Notes: generated by a model not told the origin, from the letters alone. Counted from the first letter of the stretch, positions 47,845-57,230 are shown. The stretch: 64,000 nt of DNA from CBDFHB01 sp965250115 (GCA_965250115.1 CBDFNJ010000001.1:1116001-1180000); one strand, 5' to 3'. Numbers and translations: made by a program.

Positions 47845-48861
47845 ATGCCAATCTGGAACGAAGCGATTGCCCAACACCAAGAGCCGCGGCTCAAGCGCAG
47901 CATCTGGCAGCTCGTGAACACACTGATCCCCTATGGGGCGCTTATGGGCCTGATGAGCTGGACGGCGCCGCGTTCCTTGTGGGTGACTCTGGTGCTCGCC
48001 GTCCCCGCGGGGGCCTTGCTGGTGCGTATCTTCATCCTTTTTCACGACTGCGCGCACGGCTCCTTTTTTCGATCGTCGAGGGCCAACAGCTTCTGGGGTT
48101 TTTTCATGGGAGTGTTGACGTTCACTCCCTATCGAGAGTGGCGGCACAGGCACGTGCTCCATCATGCGACCTCGGGCGATCTGGATCGGCGCGGCATGGG
48201 AGACGTTTGGACGCTGACGGTCGAGGAGTACCTGGAGGCATCCGCCGGGAAACGCCTCGCCTATCGTCTCACGCGCAATCCCATCGTTCTCTTCGTCCTG
48301 GCACCGCTCTACTTCTTCCTCGTCCAGCAGAGATTTCAGAGGAGCGGTGCCGCGAAGCGCGAGCGGGCGAGCGTCCATTGGACGAACACCGTCCTCGTCG
48401 GCGTCCTGTCCGCCGCGATTCTGACCATCGGCGTCAAGAGCTATCTGCTCGTTCAAATACCGGTCATGATGATCGCCGCGACGACGGGCATCTGGTTGTT
48501 CTACGTACAGCATCAGTTCGAAGGGGTGTATTGGGAGCGGGGAGAGGATTGGGACTTCGAGGCAGCCGCCCTGAACGGTAGCTCCTTTTACCAGCTTCCC
48601 CGGCTCTTGCAGTGGTTCACCGGAAGCATCGGGTTCCACCACGTTCATCACTTGAGCCCGGCCATTCCCAATTACAACCTCGAGAAATGCCACCGCGAGC
48701 ACCCGATGTTCCGGGCGGTGAAGCCTCTGACGCTGCGCTCCAGCATGAAGTCCCTGACGTTTCGCCTCTGGGACGAGCAGCGAAGAAAGCTAGTTTCCTA
48801 CCGGGGACTCCGAGAGACCCGGCGAGAGATCTCCGCCGCAGCTTCTTCGACCGGGACGTGA
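47845..48861 (+). CDS. Membrane fatty-acid desaturase (omega-6/delta-12 type)
   Basis: A 338-residue di-iron desaturase with the three histidine boxes HDCAHGS, HRHVLHH and HHVHH, and four membrane spans grouped around LVNTLIPYGALMGLMSW and VGVLSAAILTIGV. The box spacing and the FYVQHQFEGVYWERGEDWDF segment fit the DesA/FAD2-like group that adds a second cis double bond to acyl lipids with O2 and reduced ferredoxin. It maintains membrane fluidity, likely in the cold. It stands behind an RRM gene in the same direction. Confidence 0.92.
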   Translation: MPIWNEAIAQHQEPRLKRSIWQLVNTLIPYGALMGLMSWTAPRSLWVTLVLAVPAGALLVRIFILFHDCAHGSFFRSSRANSFWGFFMGVLTFTPYREWRHRHVLHHATSGDLDRRGMGDVWTLTVEEYLEASAGKRLAYRLTRNPIVLFVLAPLYFFLVQQRFQRSGAAKRERASVHWTNTVLVGVLSAAILTIGVKSYLLVQIPVMMIAATTGIWLFYVQHQFEGVYWERGEDWDFEAAALNGSSFYQLPRLLQWFTGSIGFHHVHHLSPAIPNYNLEKCHREHPMFRAVKPLTLRSSMKSLTFRLWDEQRRKLVSYRGLRETRREISAAASSTGT

Positions 48862-48888
48862 GTCCGGGTGATCCCCCGCTTGGCTCCG

Positions 48889-49899
48889 TCAGGAATCCGT
48901 GACCTTCGAGCTCGTGAGACTGCGAAGGTCTTGCTCCCTGAAGAGAAACGACAAGAGTGCCAGGCGCTCACCGGACGTCACCTCCGTCACCTCGTGCAGG
49001 AGCGAGCACGAGAACAGTAGCGCCTCGCCGGCCGCCGGTCGATACCTTATGGGACCGTATTCGGGGAAGCGGAGCTCGCCGCCTTCGTAGCTCTCGTTGA
49101 GATTGAGGCTCATCGCGAAGCGCCGATGGGCGGTGGCCGGGCTGAGGTTGTCTCGATGAGGCCGGAAGAAGCCGCCTGTCTCGCCATCGTAGCGAACGAT
49201 CTTGAACCCCTCGAACCGGGTGGCGGGATACGAGAACGCGCGGCGCACCTCGGGAAGCACGCACCGACCCACGACGCGGACGAGCATCTTCATCAACGAC
49301 TCGTCGGTGACGGTATGGTCACGCCGCCGCTTCAACTCGTTTCGAATGGCATGGGTCCGCGCCCCGTACTCCGACGTTTCGACACCCGTCTTCTGGTTGC
49401 CGCACGTCCGCCAAACCTCCCCCAGTTGCTCGCAGACCTCGGGCTCCAGCACTCGGGGAACGAGGAGAACCGGTGCTTGCGCCGGGATCACCCGTGGTTC
49501 CACCCGGGGAAGCTTCGAAACCGCATCGCGCACCGACGCCGCCAGAGCAGTCGCGTTCTGAGCATCTGCGTCGACTGCGCGAATCACGCGCAGAGCCGGG
49601 TCCAGCACCACGACCCGCACTTTTCCTTCGGGCACACCGTAGACAGCGGAGACCGCTCCATCGGCATCGATGAAGACGCGCACCCCGAGCTCCGTCTTTG
49701 GTTCACGGCGGGCGATGAGGAATGTCGTCCACTCCGTGAGCGCTTCGAGGGTCGCGCTGACGTCCTCCGCGTGGATTGGGTGGAAAACCAGAACTGTTGG
49801 GACCCCGCCGGCGCACCCGTAGAATCGCGTGGCGGTTCCTCCGCAAGGCAGTACGAAGTCGGGGGCGCGCTCGCCGTGGCTGAGTCTCGAGACAACCAC
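48889..49899 (-). CDS. 2OG-Fe(II) oxygenase with N-terminal peroxiredoxin-like domain
   Basis: A 336-residue two-domain protein. Residues 1-145 look thioredoxin/AhpC-like (GERAPDFVLPCGGTATRFY, VFIDADGAVSAVYGVPEGKVRVVVLDPALRVI) but lack the peroxidatic TxxC. Residues 155-336 are a prolyl-4-hydroxylase-type double-stranded beta helix: FFRPHRDN (H-x-D iron ligands), SLNLNESYEGGELRFPEYG, LLHEVTEV (distal His) and ERLALLSFLF (Arg for 2-oxoglutarate). It probably hydroxylates a protein or small molecule. It is convergent with the desaturase, 27 bp apart. Confidence 0.85.
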   Translation of the reverse strand: MVVSRLSHGERAPDFVLPCGGTATRFYGCAGGVPTVLVFHPIHAEDVSATLEALTEWTTFLIARREPKTELGVRVFIDADGAVSAVYGVPEGKVRVVVLDPALRVIRAVDADAQNATALAASVRDAVSKLPRVEPRVIPAQAPVLLVPRVLEPEVCEQLGEVWRTCGNQKTGVETSEYGARTHAIRNELKRRRDHTVTDESLMKMLVRVVGRCVLPEVRRAFSYPATRFEGFKIVRYDGETGGFFRPHRDNLSPATAHRRFAMSLNLNESYEGGELRFPEYGPIRYRPAAGEALLFSCSLLHEVTEVTSGERLALLSFLFREQDLRSLTSSKVTDS

Positions 49900-50165
49900 G
49901 TTCGGAGTATAACCGACCTAAGTAAATTCACTTGAAGTGTCGATTTCGATTTGGGATACTTTACTGTCAGAGTAGAGAAGAGCTGATTTCGTCGGGAAAT
50001 CGACTTCGCGACCTTCGGCATCAAGATCATCCTGAGTCGTCGACGCGACCCAGACAATTCGAGTTCGAAAAAGCTCAGGTTCGACGGGCTCGGGCCCACT
50101 CCCCTATACTTTTACCGAGAGGTGCAGGAAAGCGATGGGATAGAGGACTCGCGAGGAGAGGATAG

Positions 50166-50492
50166 ATGACCATTGCATTGAGGTCGGAGTACATCGGCTT
50201 CACCGTCGACGAAACCTCCCGGGTCTACACCATGCGTGTGAGGAAGCCCGGCGGGGTCCTGCACGAATTTCAGATTGCCATCGCCAACCAGGCGTTTCTC
50301 TCGAATCGAGTTCGCTATCAAGACGCCGCGGAGATTTGTTTCCTGAAGCTCGAGCGAGAGTTGAGTCAGTGCGGCGAGGACTCGATGCCGGCATCTCGCA
50401 TGCAGATCACCGACGCGGAGCTCGACGAGTACCGCAAAGCCCACACGAAGAAACCGCCCCCGCCGCGCCCGAGATTTCCACCCAATTCCTAA
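50166..50492 (+). CDS. Conserved-looking hypothetical protein, 108 aa
   Basis: ATG 50166 follows GAGGAGAGG, a strong ribosome site. The protein has an immunoglobulin-like or beta-rich start (IGFTVDETSRVYTMRVRKPGGVLHEFQIAI), a helix (AAEICFLKLERELSQCG) and a Pro/Lys-rich tail. No signal peptide, membrane span or known motif is seen, and I do not recognise the family. It stands alone between the divergent oxygenase and the giant secreted gene. Confidence 0.65.
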   Translation: MTIALRSEYIGFTVDETSRVYTMRVRKPGGVLHEFQIAIANQAFLSNRVRYQDAAEICFLKLERELSQCGEDSMPASRMQITDAELDEYRKAHTKKPPPPRPRFPPNS

Positions 50493-50812
50493 TTTGCGGT
50501 GCGTTCATGCCTGCTCGCGTCCCTCGGGAGCCTGCTCGGGCTCGCCGTCGGCTCGCTTGCACTAGGAGGCCTCCAGCACGTCGACCCCACACTGGCATGC
50601 CTCACGCTTGAACGTTCGACTCGCTACCCGAGCAAGTCTATCGAGGTATCGATGTTCGCCCACACCACCGTGGGACTCTGCCCACATCATCAGACGCCGT
50701 CCCCGAAGGAAACTTTCGTAATTTACTAAATTACAAGGGCTTGTCGACGGCGACCACGTCTAGCCAGTGGCATGTTTATTGCTGTTTCTGCTCTGGGAAT
50801 CCCTTCTTTTCA
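50493..50812. other. 320-bp region upstream of the giant secreted gene
   Basis: A 76-codon frame here has no ribosome site and unconvincing composition, so I leave it uncalled. The segment ttacTAAATTAC near 50725 is the most AT-rich part and could hold the promoter of the following gene. No strong hairpin, repeat or RNA gene is visible. Confidence 0.4.
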
Positions 50813-51487
50813 ATGACAGATCAGTCGCTAGTCCAAGAGCAGTCCGCGAGGCACGTCGCCGTCTGTCTCGCGATGTGTCTGTTGAGTTTCATGGGTCCCC
50901 TCGCGTCTGTCGATGCTCAAACCTGCATCGCGACGACCCCCATCGGTACGGGCGACGACTTCGGCACCGCGGTTTCCATCCAGCCCGACGGCCGGATCGT
51001 CGTGGGTGGTTACTTCTTCCGTCCCGCGCCAGAGCGCGAGGACATGGCGGCCTTGCGTTACAACGCCGACCTCCGCCTCGATGCCACGTTCGACTCCGAC
51101 GGCATCGCCACGATGGACATCTGGGGCGACGATCACGCACGCGATGTCGTGATCCAGCCGGACGGCAAGATCGTCCTCGGAGGAGTATCGAATCACGGCG
51201 GGGAGATGGGGTGTTGCGACCAGTACTCGGTCACGCGTTTCAACTCCAACGGAACTTTCGATGCAGGCTTCGGTGCTGCAAACGGGCATGTGACGACGAG
51301 CATCGGCGGATCGTGGGATCTGGGCTACGCGATGGCGGTGCAGCCGGACGGCCAGATCGTGGTCGCCGGTGTCGTGGATGACGGTTCCGGGAACTGGGAC
51401 GTCGGATTGATCCGGTACAACGCAGCAGACGGAACTCTCGACCCTACGTTCAACCCGGGCGGCGTTTACGGCATCGTCCCCCCGTGA
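50813..51487 (+). CDS. Giant gene, segment 1: signal peptide and delta-60 repeats 1-3
   Basis: The ATG at 50813 (MTDQSLVQEQ) gives a signal peptide with hydrophobic core VAVCLAMCLLSFMGPLA and cleavage near SVDAQ; an earlier in-frame start at 50741 would bury it. Three delta-60 repeats follow (IQPDGRIVVGG, IQPDGKIVLGG, VQPDGQIVVAG), each pairing with a (R/L)xRYN...D.TF...G half. Such repeats form beta-propeller blades. The frame ends at a C6 run; one more C would lead directly into the next segment. Confidence 0.8.
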   Translation: MTDQSLVQEQSARHVAVCLAMCLLSFMGPLASVDAQTCIATTPIGTGDDFGTAVSIQPDGRIVVGGYFFRPAPEREDMAALRYNADLRLDATFDSDGIATMDIWGDDHARDVVIQPDGKIVLGGVSNHGGEMGCCDQYSVTRFNSNGTFDAGFGAANGHVTTSIGGSWDLGYAMAVQPDGQIVVAGVVDDGSGNWDVGLIRYNAADGTLDPTFNPGGVYGIVPP

Positions 51488-54400
51488 ACCAGAGCATGGC
51501 CGTCTACTCGGTGAACCCCGGCGATGACTATGGCAACGCGCTCGTGATTCAGCCGGATGGCAAGATCCTCGTTGCCGGGGCAACGCATAACGGCACAGAT
51601 TGGGATTGGTACATCGTCCGCTTGATGCCGGACGGTGCTCTCGACGGCACTTTCGGCACAGGGGGGATCGTGACGACCGACCTCCGGGGATTCAACGACT
51701 GGGGAACATCGATCGCGCTTCAGCCCGACGGCAAGATCGTCTTTGGCTCGAAGAGCAGCAACGGCACCGACACCGACTTCGCCGTCGCCCGTTACAACCC
51801 TGATGGAAGTCTCGATGGGACTTTCGGCACGGGCGGCAAGGTCTTCACGCCTATCGGTTCCGGCAACGACGATGGCTCGCGCGTAACGCTTCAGCCGGAC
51901 GGAAAGATCGTGCTCGCCGGCTGGTACGTGAACGGGACGGACGACGATTTCGCCGTCGTGCGTTACAACACCGACGGAAGCCTCGACAGTTCCTTTGGAT
52001 CGGGGGGCATCGTCGTCACCCGGGTCGGTACGGGGCAAGACCGAATCTCCGGCGTCACCGTCCAGCCCGACGGAAAGATCGTCGTCGCCGGCCATAGCCA
52101 CAACGGCACCGACCTCGACGTCGCCCGATACCTTCCCGACGGAACCCTGGACCAGTTCTGCGCGCGTTACCGTTCGACGGGGACGACGGCGACGAATTTG
52201 AACACGACCCCGAGGACGGTGGAAATAACGAACACGACCGCGATCTTCGACGGCCCCATGCCCGACAACGTCGGCGTCGGCGACGTTCTCCAGTATCAAG
52301 TCGCGGCGACGACCTACCTCGCCGTCATTCATGGCCGTGCTTCGAACACGACCTACACGGCGTTCTCGACGAACGGCACGACACCGCAAGCGGCAGTCGC
52401 CGGCACGACGGTACAGGTCTTCCGTGCTTACACGTCCCTTGCCAAGTGGGAGTCCCTGGACGAGAACGACACCCTCGACAACCTGGTAGAGAACTTCGAC
52501 GCTTCCACCGACCTCGTGGCTGCCGGTACCGTCATGAGCGTGGCGTGTTACGCCGACGGTCCCGATGGCTACGTGGACATCACCGGCTGGACGACGGGAC
52601 CGGACAACTACATCCGCATCTTTACTCCCGCGCTCCCGAGCGAGGCAGGCGTCAGTCAACGTCACGCGGGTGTGTGGGACGACAACAAGTTCAGGATCGA
52701 GAACACGGAGGACGCAATCTCCGTCAGCGCCAACTATGTGCGCATCGATGGATTGCAATTGCGGTCGACCGACGGCGACACGGCCGACTATGCCGGCGTC
52801 GAGAGTACCGGATCCGTGGCGGCATCCGAGTACCACGTATCGAACTCGATCATTCGCGGGTCGAACGGCACCGCGGACGTTCGTATCGGGATCAATTTGT
52901 TTCTCGCTGGGTCGGGCGTGATGAAAGCTTGGAACAATCTCATCTACGACTGGACAGGTGGGACAGGAGCTGGCAGCTACGTCTCAGGAATTCTGCCGGA
53001 TGATCTCGATTTTACGTTCTATCTGTATAACAACACGGTCGTCGACAACGAGCATGGTCTGGATTCCGTCACCGGCACCGTCATCGCCAAGAACAATCTC
53101 GTCTTCGGCAACACCTTCAACTACGAGGGCGTCTTCGACGCTTCCAGCACGAACAACCTTTCGGGGCCTGGCGCGGACCCGGACACACCGCCGACCAACG
53201 CGAGAAATGGCGTGGCGGTCACGTTCGTGAACAGGGGTGCCGACGACTACCACCTCGCCCCTGGCGACACGGGAGCCCAGGGCTTTGCGGCCGACCTCTC
53301 GGGCGACCCCAATTTGGCATTTGCCGACGACATCGACGGCGGCCTTCGAGCGACGCCTTGGGACATCGGCGCCGACGACGCTGCGGCCGCGTTGGCAACG
53401 CTCAGCCTCGAGGAGCACGATCTGCTGCAGGTCGGCGATCGTTTCGCCGCGGCCACTCCGGTTACCGACGTTCTTCTTCGCTTCCGGCTGACGAGCGCTG
53501 GAACCGTGAACGTCGATACGGTCCGAGTGAGTTTCACGACGGGGAGCGGCGTCGTCAACGGTGACGTCACCGGCGGCGACCTGTTCGTCGACGTCGACAA
53601 CGACGGCGCCATTACCGGCGCCGACACCCTGATCCAAACGGGAATCGATCCATCCGGAGGCGTGATCACGTTCACTACCAACTTCCCGACAAGCGCCGCC
53701 GGCGTCAACTATCTGGTCAGCGCCACCGTATCCAACCTTCTCGGAGGAGACTCGACGACGTTCTCTCTGGACGCGACGGGAATCGACACCGTGGAATCCG
53801 GCGTCTTCAAATCTGGCGCGATAGCGGACGCAGTCCATACCCAAGACAGCCCCGCGGGCGGCGATGTCTTTTATTCCGTTGGCACCGACACTGCGGACCT
53901 GAAAACCGGATTCCCGAACATCACCATCGTAGGCGGCGTCGCCTCGCTGGACGGTGCGCAGACCGAGAATATCGGTGTCGGCGACGAAGTCGACTATGGC
54001 GGTGGCACGATTACCTACATCAAATCCGTCCTCAGCCCGACACAATTCGTGCTGCATACGCCGACTGGAGGCGTACCCGGGCCCGTCACGAGCGTTACGG
54101 TCAACTCCATCAAGCGCGCCTTCAACACGCTAAAACTGGCTGAGAGCGACTCACCCGACGTCAACCATTTGACGACCACCGATCTTGTCGCCGCCAACGC
54201 CAAGCTCACGTGGGTCGTCTACAACGACAGTCCGTTCATCGTGGCCGGGTCCACGACAATCAGCGGCTACAACACGGATGCCGGACACTTCATCACCGTC
54301 ACCGTCGCCGATGCTTCTCAAATCGCCAGTGGGGTGAGCCAACGTCATACCGGCGTTGCCGGCACCGGCGCGTTGATGGACGGGAGCTCCGTCGAACACT

Positions 54401-54912
54401 TCGGGCTCGTTGTTCAAAACGACTTCACCCGTGTCGATGGGCTGGAGCTCGCACGATTTTTCGATCCTTTGGTCAACGGCTCGGCCGCGGTTCGGGTCAC
54501 GGCTGCCAACGTTCTCCTGGAGAATCTTCTGGTCTATGATTTCCTATCACCAATGCCGTTCGATCATGGCATCAAAACCGGCATTCCCGGGCCGGTGAGC
54601 TTCACGATTCGCAACAGCATCATCTACGACGGCGACAACGACGGAATCTACCTTGGTAACGCGGGGGACGTCGTGACCGTCGAAAACTGCACCTTCTACG
54701 ATGTGGACAACGGCATCCGGAACGATGGAACCGTCACCATCACAAACACGATATCCACCGCCAACTCGGTCAGCTTCCTGAATACCAACGTCATGATGGC
54801 TCGAACAACATGTCCAACGATGCAACGGCCCCGGGTCCTGGCTCGATCACCGGAGTCGCAGCCATCGACCAGTTCGTCGATATCGGCGCAGGGACGGAGA
54901 ATCTCCATTTGA
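51484..54912 (+). CDS. Giant gene, segment 2: delta-60 repeats 4-7, beta-helix modules 1 and most of 2
   Basis: A GTG-initiated 1,142-codon frame, in truth the continuation of segment 1. Four more delta-60 repeats (IQPDGKILVAG, LQPDGKIVFGS, LQPDGKIVLAG, VQPDGKIVVAG) bring the total to seven, enough for a closed propeller. Module 1 (about 52164-53380) opens YRSTGTTATNLNTT and closes PWDIGADD. An Ig-like stretch follows, then module 2 from about 53862 (VFYSVGTDTADLKTG). Homology leaves this frame at NTNVMM (about 54796); the last 38 codons are out of frame. Confidence 0.75.
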   Translation: MNQSMAVYSVNPGDDYGNALVIQPDGKILVAGATHNGTDWDWYIVRLMPDGALDGTFGTGGIVTTDLRGFNDWGTSIALQPDGKIVFGSKSSNGTDTDFAVARYNPDGSLDGTFGTGGKVFTPIGSGNDDGSRVTLQPDGKIVLAGWYVNGTDDDFAVVRYNTDGSLDSSFGSGGIVVTRVGTGQDRISGVTVQPDGKIVVAGHSHNGTDLDVARYLPDGTLDQFCARYRSTGTTATNLNTTPRTVEITNTTAIFDGPMPDNVGVGDVLQYQVAATTYLAVIHGRASNTTYTAFSTNGTTPQAAVAGTTVQVFRAYTSLAKWESLDENDTLDNLVENFDASTDLVAAGTVMSVACYADGPDGYVDITGWTTGPDNYIRIFTPALPSEAGVSQRHAGVWDDNKFRIENTEDAISVSANYVRIDGLQLRSTDGDTADYAGVESTGSVAASEYHVSNSIIRGSNGTADVRIGINLFLAGSGVMKAWNNLIYDWTGGTGAGSYVSGILPDDLDFTFYLYNNTVVDNEHGLDSVTGTVIAKNNLVFGNTFNYEGVFDASSTNNLSGPGADPDTPPTNARNGVAVTFVNRGADDYHLAPGDTGAQGFAADLSGDPNLAFADDIDGGLRATPWDIGADDAAAALATLSLEEHDLLQVGDRFAAATPVTDVLLRFRLTSAGTVNVDTVRVSFTTGSGVVNGDVTGGDLFVDVDNDGAITGADTLIQTGIDPSGGVITFTTNFPTSAAGVNYLVSATVSNLLGGDSTTFSLDATGIDTVESGVFKSGAIADAVHTQDSPAGGDVFYSVGTDTADLKTGFPNITIVGGVASLDGAQTENIGVGDEVDYGGGTITYIKSVLSPTQFVLHTPTGGVPGPVTSVTVNSIKRAFNTLKLAESDSPDVNHLTTTDLVAANAKLTWVVYNDSPFIVAGSTTISGYNTDAGHFITVTVADASQIASGVSQRHTGVAGTGALMDGSSVEHFGLVVQNDFTRVDGLELARFFDPLVNGSAAVRVTAANVLLENLLVYDFLSPMPFDHGIKTGIPGPVSFTIRNSIIYDGDNDGIYLGNAGDVVTVENCTFYDVDNGIRNDGTVTITNTISTANSVSFLNTNVMMARTTCPTMQRPRVLARSPESQPSTSSSISAQGRRISI

Positions 54913-55748
54913 AGGGTATCTCGGCCGCGATCGATGCCGCGACCAATCTATCCGTATCGTTCACCAACGACATCGATGGTGAAACGCGACCGGCGACCTG
55001 GGATATGGGCGCGGACGAGCGCGCCACAGCTTCGATCTACCGGTCCGTCGGAACAACGGCGACGAACCTCAACACTGGCACCGAAACCGTGGAAATCGTG
55101 GGTGCCACGGCCACCTTCTCCGGCCCCATGCCCGATAACATCGGCGTCGGCGACGTGCTCGTCTACAACTCCGGAGGTCCGCGCCTCGCCTATATCCAGG
55201 GGAGGACGTCCTCGACAGTGTTTACGGTCGAAGACGGCGGTGTCCCCACGGCGGCGTCGGCGGGGACGGCGGTCGAGGTCTATCGCGCCTATACCTTGCT
55301 AACCAACTGGGAGTCCGGGTCCGCAAATACCAATATCCTCAACTTTGCTAACGTCAACCCCAATCCCGACCTTGTTTCCCAGAATGCCGTGATGATGGTG
55401 CCGTGTTACGGCGACGGCGAGGATACTGATTCTGTTCTCGTCTCAGGCTGGACCACGGGTCCGAACAACTACATCAAGATCTACACGCCAACGTCTACGA
55501 GTGAAGTCGGCACGAGCCAGAGGCATGATGGAAAATGGGATACGACGTCAGCCTACCGTATATCCAACACGGTGAACGTCAATTATGTAATCACCGTGCA
55601 AGAGCAATACGTCCGTATCGACGGAATCCAAATCGATTTCAAGAACGACCCGAATAATACAAATCTTGCCTGGATCCACATCAATGATGATGGCTCGGAC
55701 GCTGCCGCGGAAGTTCATATTTCCAATAACATCGTCCGGATGACCTAG
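54810..55748 (+). CDS. Giant gene, segment 3: end of module 2 and first half of module 3
   Basis: True coding begins at about 54798 (DGSNNMSNDATAPGPGS) and completes module 2 at TWDMGADE (55000-55020). Module 3 begins SIYRSVGTTATNLNTG, almost a copy of module 1's opening, and includes GPMPDNIGVGDVLVYN and GWTTGPNNYIKIYTPT, both with close matches in module 1. The frame meets a TAG at 55746-55748 after NNIVRMT and then continues in the same frame, so the stop is a nonsense change inside a repeat module. Confidence 0.75.
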   Translation: MSNDATAPGPGSITGVAAIDQFVDIGAGTENLHLKGISAAIDAATNLSVSFTNDIDGETRPATWDMGADERATASIYRSVGTTATNLNTGTETVEIVGATATFSGPMPDNIGVGDVLVYNSGGPRLAYIQGRTSSTVFTVEDGGVPTAASAGTAVEVYRAYTLLTNWESGSANTNILNFANVNPNPDLVSQNAVMMVPCYGDGEDTDSVLVSGWTTGPNNYIKIYTPTSTSEVGTSQRHDGKWDTTSAYRISNTVNVNYVITVQEQYVRIDGIQIDFKNDPNNTNLAWIHINDDGSDAAAEVHISNNIVRMT

Positions 55749-55787
55749 AGCACTCCCGCAACGAGCGGGGCGGTAGGTATTACTGCG

Positions 55788-57230
55788 TTGAATAATTTCG
55801 ACACGGTGGACAATAGCCTCTACATTGCCAAGGTGTGGAACAACATCGTTTATGGTTTTCGTGGCGTCGCCGCTGCGAGGGCAATTCACGCGGACGATGA
55901 AGGCACCGTATACGCGTTCAACAATACGGTGATCGGCGATAGCGGGGTAGCTTCAAGCTCGAGAGGGTTCGATGGAAGTAGTACAAATCTCATTTATGTC
56001 AAGAACAACATAGCTATCGACACGACGGATCCCTACCGTGACGTTGTTACCGGAGCTGGGAGCAACAACAACGTCTCTGACATGAATGACGCACCGCCGG
56101 CGGGCGCAAGGGATTGTGAGCCAACTTTTGTCGATAAAGTAGGTGATGACTATCATCTTGCCATTGCTGATGCATGTGCCCAGGATTTTGGCGCCAATCT
56201 CTCCTCCGATCCGAATCTAGTCATTTTCACGGATATTGACGGGGGAGCCCGCCAGGACACCTGGGACATCGGCGCGGATGACATCCTGGCGACGACGGCC
56301 GTCGAGCTCACGTCTTTTTCCGCGCAGGGTCTGGACGGTGAAGTGGAGCTCACCTGGGAGACGGGATCGGAGATCGACAACCTCGGCTTCCACGTCTATC
56401 GTTCGCTGAACGCGGCAGGGCCGTACGCACGCCTGACCGAACGCCCGATACCTGGACTGGGGAACTCACCCGTGGGCGCGCGCTACAGCTACCGGGACAA
56501 GGACCTCGTCAACGGAACGACCTACTTCTATCAACTCGAGGATATCGAAACGACGGGCGTGACGGAGACGCATGGCCCCGTCTCGGCGATGCCCGAAGCT
56601 GGCGCAACGCTTCCCGACGACCCGGGACCAAAATCGAGAGGCGCGACGCAGCTGACCTACGGAGATCCGAGCGCCAATGCCCTTTGGATCTTGCGGCAAG
56701 GCCGCAATTTCATCGAGCTCGAGCTTCGCACCGAAGGCTTCTACGCGATACCGCAGGACGACGGCACGGTGACGCTCGAGATACCCGGCTTCGATCTCGT
56801 GAGCGAAGAGGGTCTGCCGTCCATCCCGACGAAACACCATTGGATCGAGGCGGTTGCGGGACGCAACGTCAAGCTTCGCAAGGTGAGCGCACGCATAGAG
56901 CCGGTCACGGCGTCGTGGACGCTCGCGTCCGAGTCGGTGGAGCTCGTCGCGCGTCGCAGCGGCACGGTGCGAGCACGGAATCGTCGCCGTCGCCTGTCAG
57001 TGAACACCGGGGGCCTCTTTCCGGCCGAGGCAGCTCGGATCGTGATGGTCGGCTTCCAGGGAGATTCCAAGAAGGCCTTCCTCGAGCTAGCGCCGCTACG
57101 CTGGCGCGGCGGCACTGGTGAACTGTTCCTCGCCCGAACCGATGGTCGTACGGCTGACGTTCGAGCAGGCCGACGATTCGGAGCTCAGCCTCGCTGGGCG
57201 AGGCGGCCGTCGTCGCGCACGCAGATTTGA
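55788..57230 (+). CDS. Giant gene, segment 4: rest of module 3, Fn3-like domain, start of C25 region
   Basis: This is in frame with segment 3; coding resumes directly after the TAG (STPATSGAVGITALNN), and the TTG at 55788 is only the first formal start. Module 3 closes TWDIGADD at about 56283. VELTSFSAQGLDGEVELTWETGSEIDNLGFHVYRS through TTYFYQLEDIETTG is an Fn3-like domain common just before secretion tails or peptidase parts. Then LELRTEGFYAIPQDDG and GLPSIPTKHHWIEAVAG resemble the N-terminal domain of C25 peptidases. The frame is lost at about 57133 by an extra C. Confidence 0.75.
   Translation: MNNFDTVDNSLYIAKVWNNIVYGFRGVAAARAIHADDEGTVYAFNNTVIGDSGVASSSRGFDGSSTNLIYVKNNIAIDTTDPYRDVVTGAGSNNNVSDMNDAPPAGARDCEPTFVDKVGDDYHLAIADACAQDFGANLSSDPNLVIFTDIDGGARQDTWDIGADDILATTAVELTSFSAQGLDGEVELTWETGSEIDNLGFHVYRSLNAAGPYARLTERPIPGLGNSPVGARYSYRDKDLVNGTTYFYQLEDIETTGVTETHGPVSAMPEAGATLPDDPGPKSRGATQLTYGDPSANALWILRQGRNFIELELRTEGFYAIPQDDGTVTLEIPGFDLVSEEGLPSIPTKHHWIEAVAGRNVKLRKVSARIEPVTASWTLASESVELVARRSGTVRARNRRRRLSVNTGGLFPAEAARIVMVGFQGDSKKAFLELAPLRWRGGTGELFLARTDGRTADVRAGRRFGAQPRWARRPSSRTQI

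Noticed and set aside
50499..50729. 76-codon frame with a hydrophobic start between the 108-aa gene and the giant gene
   Set aside because: No ribosome site, poor composition after the first 25 residues, and no recognisable motif.
52984..54057. Long antisense open frames through the giant secreted gene (also at 5360-6196, 30091-30702, 16402-16959)
   Set aside because: They mirror the codon pattern of the sense gene, are rich in Arg/Asp/His as antisense of GC-rich coding usually is, and show no motifs or ribosome sites.
18758..55748. Global reassignment of TAG to a sense codon
   Set aside because: Several intact genes end in TAG at exactly the expected length (HU, isoaspartyl peptidase, beta-barrel, methyltransferases), so only local readthrough remains possible.
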